Assembly (NCBI GenBank): GCA_047615875.1
Contig: JBLHGU010000150.1
Span: 1 to 11,613 of the forward strand
Origin: JBLHGU01 sp047615875
Lineage (GTDB): Bacteria; Pseudomonadota; Gammaproteobacteria; Arenicellales; CAJQKF01
Direction of reading: 5' to 3'
DNA length: 11,613 nucleotides
In this document: positions 6,601 through 11,613 of the stretch, piece by piece
Layout: each line of letters begins with the position of its first letter
Numbering within the stretch: position 1 is the first letter of the stretch
Notes under the pieces: model-generated
Seen by the model: the letters and a program-made list of their open reading frames with translations, nothing else
What the model was told of the DNA's origin: nothing
The model's database searches: none
Program-made: the position numbers and the translations under genes

Positions 6601-7500
6601 ATGCGAAATGTTCTCAAATTAATCGCCTCACCCCGCAACCTGTTCATTTTTGAAGCCGCGTCCAGGTTGGGCTCTTTTACGTTAGCAGCAAATGAGTTGG
6701 GTATGCAGCAACCATCAGTCAGTGCTGCGATAAAACAATTAGAAAATGCATTGAATGTGCGTTTGTTTGATCGAGGTCATCGTCGCATTACCTTAACCAA
6801 TGCAGGATTGCGCTTTTTTGCTGATGTTTCACAGGCTTTGCGAGGTATCGAGAGTGCCGCAGAAGCCGTTCATAATATGGGTCGATCTGAGCATGTAACG
6901 CTCAATTCCTCGTCCGCGTTTTCCTATTACTGGATGATGCCAAAGCTTCATGGACTGCGCCAGATACATCCAGACATTGATCTCAGGCTACAAAACAGTG
7001 TGCATGAACCGGATCTGGATGTAGAAAACATCAGCATCTCGGTACGTTTGGGAAATGGCGATTGGCCTGATTGTTATTCCGCCAAGATCGACGACGAGGT
7101 GATCTTTCCTGTTGCCAACCCCAGAGTGATGGAGGCAGCACGCAATCTGCGATCAGTTCCTAACTTGCTCCACGAGCGACTAATTCATCTTGAAGAACCG
7201 GTGCGTATGCGTCCAACCTGGAAGCAATGGTTTGAGCACCACGACATACATGATGTGCAAATTTCTGAAGGTCTGCGTCTGAATGACTACGCTTTGGTGT
7301 TACAGGCAGCCCAGACCGGCGAGGGCTTTGCCTTTGGCTGGCAGCATATTGTGGGTGACCTTATTGACCGTAAATTGCTTGCGGCCAGGAAAGACTGGTC
7401 TTGGCAAACCGGCAGAGGGATATATCTAGTGTGGTCCAGATCAAAGCCGCTGTCGGAAAATGCCACCAGGGTGCGAGACTGGATATTGTCGTTTATCTAG
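6601..7500 (+). CDS. LysR-family transcriptional regulator (GcvA-like)
   Basis: This 299-residue regulator has the LysR layout. The N-terminal winged helix-turn-helix (about residues 11-70) includes FIFEAASRLGSFTLAANELG, the recognition helix around QQPSVSAAIKQLE, and LFDRGHRRITLTNAG. The effector domain runs from about residue 95 and contains SSAFSYYWMMPKL, ISISVRLGNGDWPD and the GcvA-type end GRGIYLVWSRSKPLSENATRVRDWI. It is transcribed away from the methyltransferase/oxidoreductase pair across a short gap, so it is the likely substrate-responsive regulator of that operon. The effector is unknown; a methylated amine or glycine-type metabolite would fit the neighbours. The ATG at 6601 has only a poor ribosome-binding site (GAAG). 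Confidence 0.88.
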   Translation: MRNVLKLIASPRNLFIFEAASRLGSFTLAANELGMQQPSVSAAIKQLENALNVRLFDRGHRRITLTNAGLRFFADVSQALRGIESAAEAVHNMGRSEHVTLNSSSAFSYYWMMPKLHGLRQIHPDIDLRLQNSVHEPDLDVENISISVRLGNGDWPDCYSAKIDDEVIFPVANPRVMEAARNLRSVPNLLHERLIHLEEPVRMRPTWKQWFEHHDIHDVQISEGLRLNDYALVLQAAQTGEGFAFGWQHIVGDLIDRKLLAARKDWSWQTGRGIYLVWSRSKPLSENATRVRDWILSFI

Positions 7501-7556
7501 CATGCCCCGCCAGCTAGCGAGCAGCACCCAGCTTTAAACAACTCTCGCAATACAAG

Positions 7557-8507
7557 CTACTTTTTTTCGTCTTTTTCTGGTCGAAAATCGATGCTTTCAC
7601 CGTTATCTAGCGCCTCTTGAAGCAACGCCTGATTAGCAAATTCACGCCGCTTGGCAGTGAGATAATCCCTTCGACCTAATTCATGTAATTGTTTTTTAAA
7701 TTGCTGGGTAGCCTTATGCCAGCGCCCGGCCCAATCAGAAAACTCAGCTTCTGGATCTGAAAGCGCCACTTCAAGGGCAATCATATAACGCACCACATTT
7801 CGTTCTGCGGCACCGATACGCCCTTTAACAAACTTTTCCCGGCCAAAAAAATCCTTACCCAACCGAGTAAAACCGACTTTGAAGCGGCCGAGTGTACTGA
7901 AGTAAACATCGGCCAAAGATTCGGCATACCCCACCCTATTCGACAATATCAATTCTACGAATATGCCAGTTTCAACAGGAATCGCCCGCAATGAAAATCG
8001 ATAGTCCGACGTTCCATAGGGCCCCTCGTCAGCATTTAGGCTAGCGACAAACACGTCGCTATTCGTTTCACTAGAGAATGTAAATTCTAGTCTGGAGGCT
8101 TCATCCGGCGTTTGCATGTACTTACGGCCAATATACAAATCAACAAACAGCCGCCCTTCTACGTCGCGATGAACACAACTTTTCACATTGAGGTGCAACA
8201 ACATAATGGCACACCAGTTTCGCGGGATTGATAAATGCCTGCGAAAATCCTCAAATTCCACCCCTTTCAATGAAAACAGCGAACTGGACTTGTTGATGTC
8301 GCTGTCCACCTGAGCCTCTACCGAAAATGGGTAAGCCTTATCGTCCGTTGACCATTGTTCATTGGCGGTAATCCACTTCGCCTTCTGTTCTTTAGACAGA
8401 TTTTGCAGATCCTGCCCATTTGACAAGGCAGGCATTTGGAAAAAGAGTACAGATAACAACACCACAACTGTGAGTTGTAATCGACGAACTGATGCGCTAC
8501 GAATCAT
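7557..8507 (-). CDS. Exported protein of unknown function
   Basis: I do not recognise a family in this 316-residue protein. The first 30 or so residues form a clear signal peptide: basic MIRSASVRR, a hydrophobic stretch LTVVVLLSVLFF, then a likely cleavage site near ALSNGQ, so it should act in the periplasm or be anchored there. The middle is strand-rich with no obvious catalytic motif; the C-terminal third (about 235-300) is helical and charged. It ends in a lysine-rich tail (RPEKDEKK). Its ATG is only 5 bp after the stop of the lipoprotein peptidase gene, with AAGGTAA as ribosome-binding site, so the two are almost certainly co-transcribed and may work together at the cell envelope. Confidence 0.75.
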   Translation of the reverse strand: MIRSASVRRLQLTVVVLLSVLFFQMPALSNGQDLQNLSKEQKAKWITANEQWSTDDKAYPFSVEAQVDSDINKSSSLFSLKGVEFEDFRRHLSIPRNWCAIMLLHLNVKSCVHRDVEGRLFVDLYIGRKYMQTPDEASRLEFTFSSETNSDVFVASLNADEGPYGTSDYRFSLRAIPVETGIFVELILSNRVGYAESLADVYFSTLGRFKVGFTRLGKDFFGREKFVKGRIGAAERNVVRYMIALEVALSDPEAEFSDWAGRWHKATQQFKKQLHELGRRDYLTAKRREFANQALLQEALDNGESIDFRPEKDEKK

Positions 8508-8512
8508 TTCGA

Positions 8513-9559
8513 TTACCTTACTCTAGCTCGCAGCCAGGCATCACGTTTATCAGGAGTCATTTTCTCCATTTGCTCCACTGTTGAGAAGAAAGATTCAAAA
8601 TCCAGATTATGTTGTTCCAGCAAACTCTGAAATGCTGGTACATAGTCAAAATATGTCGCGTAAGACGATAACACAGCATTATTAAGCGGTAATGACTCCA
8701 ACCAGTTGGTTGATGCGTCATACTTTATAGCCAGATTGTGTAATTGTTGTTTCAGTCTAGCAAAAATGCTCTCTTTATCGCGTTTTTTTTCATCTTCTGT
8801 CGAATTGCTCACATATAGTTCTTTTAGCTCACTGCGTGTGGCAAGCATATTTTCTACAATTGCAGAGCGATATTGGTGCCGTCTTTGATAAGCAGAAAAG
8901 TCGTCGCCGGTTTCCCGCTCAGTTGCCCATAATTCTACGCCAGCTAATTCCACCGCAGTAGCCAATGACTCGTTAAAGACAAAGTCGTCCTTGATATACA
9001 CTTTCTGGTGGGTGAGTTCATGAAAAATCAACCCCGCCAGTTCGGCCTCTTGATAATTAACAAATGTGTTCAATATCGGGTCATTTAGCCAGCCAAGAGT
9101 CGAATAAGCGTCGATTCCATACAGGTAAACATCCAGCCCCTGTTGACGCAATGCTGCGGCATGTTTCTTGGCGCGGATTTTAGAAAAATAACCCCGGTAA
9201 CCAAGACAACCAGCAAAGGGAAAACACCAGGTTTTAGGCGAAACCGAGAACTCACCTGCGGCCACAACATTCCACACAACATACTCTCTGCCCAGGTCAG
9301 CATACTTCTTGTAGCTACCTTGATGGGGCAAATTAAGTGAGTTTCCAGCAAACTCGACCATCGACCGCACCTTACGAAGACGCGCAGCCAAATCTCTAGA
9401 TGTGTCAGGGTGATCTAACAAACCCTCGATAGAGCGGCTGTGAATGATAATATCCACCTGTCCTTTTACCGCCTGGGCGTAATACCGCGTGGTGGCACAG
9501 CCCTGCATAAGCAACAGCAACGCTATGACACCTAAACCAACAAATTTCCACCTGATCAT
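8513..9559 (-). CDS. Lipoprotein zinc peptidase, putative aminopeptidase (PF10023/COG4324 type)
   Basis: This 348-residue protein has a lipoprotein signal (hydrophobic LGVIALLLLMQGC, lipid-modified Cys21), so it is probably anchored in the inner or outer membrane. It carries a gluzincin-like zinc site: HELTH at 180-184 and FNESLATAVE with Glu197 as likely third ligand. WCFPFAGCLGYRGYF (about 111-125) is a hallmark of the putative-aminopeptidase family PF10023. The peptidase label comes from the motif; substrates for this family are not established as far as I know. I chose ATG 9559 because it gives a normal lipoprotein signal (MIRWKF); TTG 9589 would add 10 residues and overlap cca. It is the first gene of a two-gene operon. 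Confidence 0.85.
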   Translation of the reverse strand: MIRWKFVGLGVIALLLLMQGCATTRYYAQAVKGQVDIIIHSRSIEGLLDHPDTSRDLAARLRKVRSMVEFAGNSLNLPHQGSYKKYADLGREYVVWNVVAAGEFSVSPKTWCFPFAGCLGYRGYFSKIRAKKHAAALRQQGLDVYLYGIDAYSTLGWLNDPILNTFVNYQEAELAGLIFHELTHQKVYIKDDFVFNESLATAVELAGVELWATERETGDDFSAYQRRHQYRSAIVENMLATRSELKELYVSNSTEDEKKRDKESIFARLKQQLHNLAIKYDASTNWLESLPLNNAVLSSYATYFDYVPAFQSLLEQHNLDFESFFSTVEQMEKMTPDKRDAWLRARVR

Positions 9560-9565
9560 TTTAAT

Positions 9566-10801
9566 ATGTCCAATCACCTGAACCTGCAATGTTATCTTGT
9601 TGGCGGTGCCGTGCGCGACTCTCTGTTAGGAAAAGAGGTTGTCGATCGCGACTGGGTTGTCGTTGGTTCCACTCCAAAGCAAATGACATCATTGGGATTT
9701 AAGCCCGTTGGCAGAGATTTTCCGGTTTTTCTGCATCCAGAAAATGGCGAGGAATACGCCCTTGCCCGCACCGAGCGTAAAACAGCAAAAGGTTACAAGG
9801 GATTCTCTGTCTGGGCAGATCCATCGGTAACGCTTGAGCAGGATCTGCTGCGTCGAGACCTCACCATCAATGCCATGGCAATGGATGGTGCGGGCAAAAT
9901 TATTGATCCATTCGGTGGGCAACAGGATCTGCAAGGAAAAATTCTACGTCATGTCTCAGAGGCTTTCTCTGAAGATCCGTTAAGGGTACTACGAGTGGCC
10001 AGATTTATGGCGCGACTAGGCTCAATAGGTTTCACAGTACATAGCGAAACAAACCGATTGATGCAAAAAATAGTAGCGGCAGGAGAGATGCCAGCACTCA
10101 CCACAGAACGGGTGTGGCAGGAATGCCATTTAGCGCTGGGGGCACAGGCACCACACTATTTCATTTCAACACTTAAAGAATGTGGTGCACTTCACGAAAT
10201 ATTGCCGGAAATAGACAATCTGTTTGGCGTTCCACAACCCGCCGAGCACCATCCAGAAATTGATAGCGGCTTACATACCCTATTGGCACTGGAGCGTTCC
10301 GCCAGCCTGACCGACAAAGCCCATGTACGCTTCGCAGCACTGGTACATGACCTGGGCAAAGCGTTGACTGATCCAAATGACTGGCCACGCCATATTGATC
10401 ATGAAAACAAAGGCGTACCGTTGGTAGAGGCACTTTGCAGTCGACTTCGAGTACCAACAAAATTTACTCGGCTGGCAGTTAACGTCTGCCGTTATCACCT
10501 GCTAATGCATCAACTGGATCGTTTACGCCCAGTCACTGTATTGAAATTACTGAGCAGTCTGGATGCATTTCGGAATCCTGAGAATGTGGCCGATTTTGTT
10601 ATCGCCTGTCAGGCAGACAGTCAGGGTCGAACCGGGCGGGAGAATCAGCCCTATCCGGCAGCTGAATTAATGCATAACTATCTTAGCGCAGCAAAAGATA
10701 TCGACCTCTCTGATCTGGCAAAGAGCAAACTAGAACCGCAACAGAAAGCTCAGCTGGTAGAACAGCGACGGCTAAAGGCTATAGAACTGCGGCGAAATTA
10801 A
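9566..10801 (+). CDS. cca: CCA tRNA nucleotidyltransferase (multifunctional CCA protein)
   Basis: This enzyme adds or repairs the 3' CCA of tRNAs using CTP and ATP without a template. At 411 residues it matches the length of the E. coli enzyme. The nucleotidyltransferase core shows YLVGGAVRDSLLG (10-22), metal-binding DRDW (Asp27 and Asp29), LLRRDLTINAMA with RRD at 96-98 that reads the incoming nucleotide, and SEDPLRVLRVARF (135-147). The C-terminal HD domain has HVRFAALVHDLGKA with His261-Asp262, as in enterobacterial enzymes that also have phosphohydrolase activity. ATG 9566 is the only good start, but no clear ribosome-binding site precedes it and the message leader overlaps the start of the divergent lipoprotein gene. 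Confidence 0.96.
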   Translation: MSNHLNLQCYLVGGAVRDSLLGKEVVDRDWVVVGSTPKQMTSLGFKPVGRDFPVFLHPENGEEYALARTERKTAKGYKGFSVWADPSVTLEQDLLRRDLTINAMAMDGAGKIIDPFGGQQDLQGKILRHVSEAFSEDPLRVLRVARFMARLGSIGFTVHSETNRLMQKIVAAGEMPALTTERVWQECHLALGAQAPHYFISTLKECGALHEILPEIDNLFGVPQPAEHHPEIDSGLHTLLALERSASLTDKAHVRFAALVHDLGKALTDPNDWPRHIDHENKGVPLVEALCSRLRVPTKFTRLAVNVCRYHLLMHQLDRLRPVTVLKLLSSLDAFRNPENVADFVIACQADSQGRTGRENQPYPAAELMHNYLSAAKDIDLSDLAKSKLEPQQKAQLVEQRRLKAIELRRN

Positions 10802-10845
10802 TCAGTGACTTAACATCCCTACCATCGACACACCACGGCGAAATT

Positions 10846-10871
10846 ATCTTATTGTCTATCAACAGTAAGAT
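10846..10871. terminator. Weak hairpin downstream of cca
   Basis: ATCTTATTG (10846-10854) pairs with CAGTAAGAT (10863-10871) at 8 Watson-Crick positions plus one wobble pair, 8-base loop, 45 bp after the cca stop. It has no T-run, so a terminator role is uncertain. Confidence 0.3.
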
Positions 10872-11243
10872 CAAATAGATAAGCATCATAATGAACAACT
10901 GAACAATATTCAGGTAAAGTGGATCTTGGTCACCTTAACTACAAAACCGATTGGACATCCCCAACTCAAGGTAACTCCGCTAGATTAACAGGCCGTTGCC
11001 ACCCGTACTTGATCGCGTCTGACCCATCTGAAGCTCTAGGGGGAAGAAATAACCAACAAGGACGTTGCTTCTTTAAAAACTTATCGAGATCTATCTCTTA
11101 GCCACAATCAACCAATAAACTGTGAGAAATTCCCACTGGTTAACGGTGGTTAGTTTCTGCCCTGCAATAGTAGCCGGTTTGTGAGATCTTAATTTCGATC
11201 TTATAACGCACTACTAGAGCTTGCTGATTGTCTCTACCGTTAA

Positions 11244-11276
11244 CTGTAATAACCCGAAAATTCTGCGGTATTACAG
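11244..11276. repeat. Inverted repeat / hairpin
   Basis: CTGTAATA (11244-11251) and TATTACAG (11269-11276) are perfect complements, 8 bp, enclosing CCG and CGG that could extend the stem after a small bulge. No T-run follows on either strand within a few bases, so it is not a typical terminator. Confidence 0.45.
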
Positions 11277-11392
11277 ACTGGAAGGTACTTAGATGTAGAA
11301 GTTCCGACTAGTTCCAGATAATAACGGATTAATTTTCCCCATCGAATTGGCGCCTTGTCAGACTGCATGCCGGTCAGCTGCGGATCCAGGAT

Positions 11393-11613
11393 TTATATTC
11401 GTCTCAACTTTCTTAACGCCTGCTCTGGTGTAAGCTCAGCCGCTTTAAGCAGTGCACCAAGTGTGTGCTGACGAAGATTTAGTTTGCCACTGGCTCGCTC
11501 CCAGTTGCTGACTGTCAGTGGGGATATGCCAAGCAGTTTGGCAAACTGCGGGACTGTCATCTTGAATCGTTTGCGCAGCCTGGCCACTGCCACGGCAGTT
11601 GGGTTGAAAGCCC
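11393..11613 (-). CDS. XRE-type helix-turn-helix protein, partial (N-terminus beyond right edge)
   Basis: The visible C-terminal part has a Cro/C1-type helix-turn-helix: VARLRKRFKMTVPQFAKLLG, then SPLTVSNWERASGKLNLR and a closing helix LGALLKAAELTPEQALRKL, stop TAA at 11395-11393. A GTG at 11593 could start a 66-residue protein, but the same frame is open to the window edge (AFNPTAVAV), so I treat the gene as partial. Proteins with an XRE domain at the C-terminus include antitoxins of MqsA/HigA type and small regulators. Which one this is cannot be settled without the missing N-terminus. Confidence 0.72.
   Translation of the reverse strand, partial: AFNPTAVAVARLRKRFKMTVPQFAKLLGISPLTVSNWERASGKLNLRQHTLGALLKAAELTPEQALRKLRRI

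Larger units (their letters stand above)
10802..11392. other. Gene-poor region with inverted repeats, about 590 bp
   Basis: No frame here has the look of a protein family. The stretch at 10919-11101 is open on the plus strand from a GTG but has no ribosome-binding site and no recognisable motif. The region contains GTTAACGGT (11139-11147) with its complement ACCGTTAAC (11236-11244), AGATC/GATCT around 11184-11200, and a hairpin at 11244-11276. It may hold regulatory DNA, a small RNA, or decayed sequence; I cannot tell which. Confidence 0.5.

Noticed and set aside
7501..7575. Intrinsic terminator for the LysR gene ending in a T-run near 7561
   Set aside because: The only stem before the T-run (AGCTT/AAGCT) is 5 bp with a loop of about 20 bases. 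The T-run encodes the lysine tail of the opposing gene.
10919..11101. Possible 60-residue protein downstream of cca
   Set aside because: GTG start without ribosome-binding site, no known motif, and a length that chance alone easily gives.
11236..11276. Integron attC site
   Set aside because: GTTAACT does not fit the GTTRRRY core and no matching RYYYAAC partner box is present; no integron integrase is in the window.

Overview
The window looks like chromosomal DNA of a gammaproteobacterium. The evidence is an E. coli-sized CCA-adding enzyme with a C-terminal HD domain, a PF10023-type lipoprotein peptidase, and a methylamine/betaine-type demethylation locus of a kind common in aquatic proteobacteria. 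The lineage is inferred from protein style only; no taxon-specific marker gene is present.

Region 1 (1-2475) is an accessory scar. Two related but clearly diverged IS6-family insertion sequences lie in the same orientation, both with the transposase on the minus strand. The first runs off the left edge and carries a one-base frameshift. The second (about 1713-2475) appears complete end to end but has a nonsense codon in its transposase. Between them lie a tyrosine recombinase cut by the first IS and internally deleted (475-794), a 3' fragment of a tRNA-Phe gene (872-916, minus strand) that looks like an old attachment site, and an apparently intact ParD/ParE toxin-antitoxin operon (1129-1660) with a palindrome in its promoter region. 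The simplest reading is that an integrative element used tRNA-Phe, decayed, and left the addiction module behind.

Region 2 (2498-7500) is a metabolic locus. A minus-strand pair encodes an MttB-superfamily methyltransferase without a pyrrolysine (amber) codon (4987-6504) and, 44 bp downstream, an 814-residue FAD oxidoreductase fused to a GcvT-type folate domain, of the dimethylglycine/sarcosine dehydrogenase type (2498-4942). A LysR regulator of GcvA type (6601-7500) is divergent from them and is the probable controller. Together they suggest breakdown of a quaternary or tertiary methylated amine with one-carbon units passed to tetrahydrofolate. No corrinoid protein gene is in the window.

Region 3 (7557-10801) holds an exported protein of unknown function (7557-8507), a lipoprotein with an HExxH zinc-peptidase motif (8513-9559) co-transcribed with it, and cca (9566-10801) on the opposite strand. 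Only 6 bp separate the start codons of the lipoprotein gene and cca.

Region 4 (10802-11613) is a gene-poor stretch of about 590 bp with several inverted repeats, followed by the C-terminal part of an XRE-type helix-turn-helix protein that runs off the right edge.
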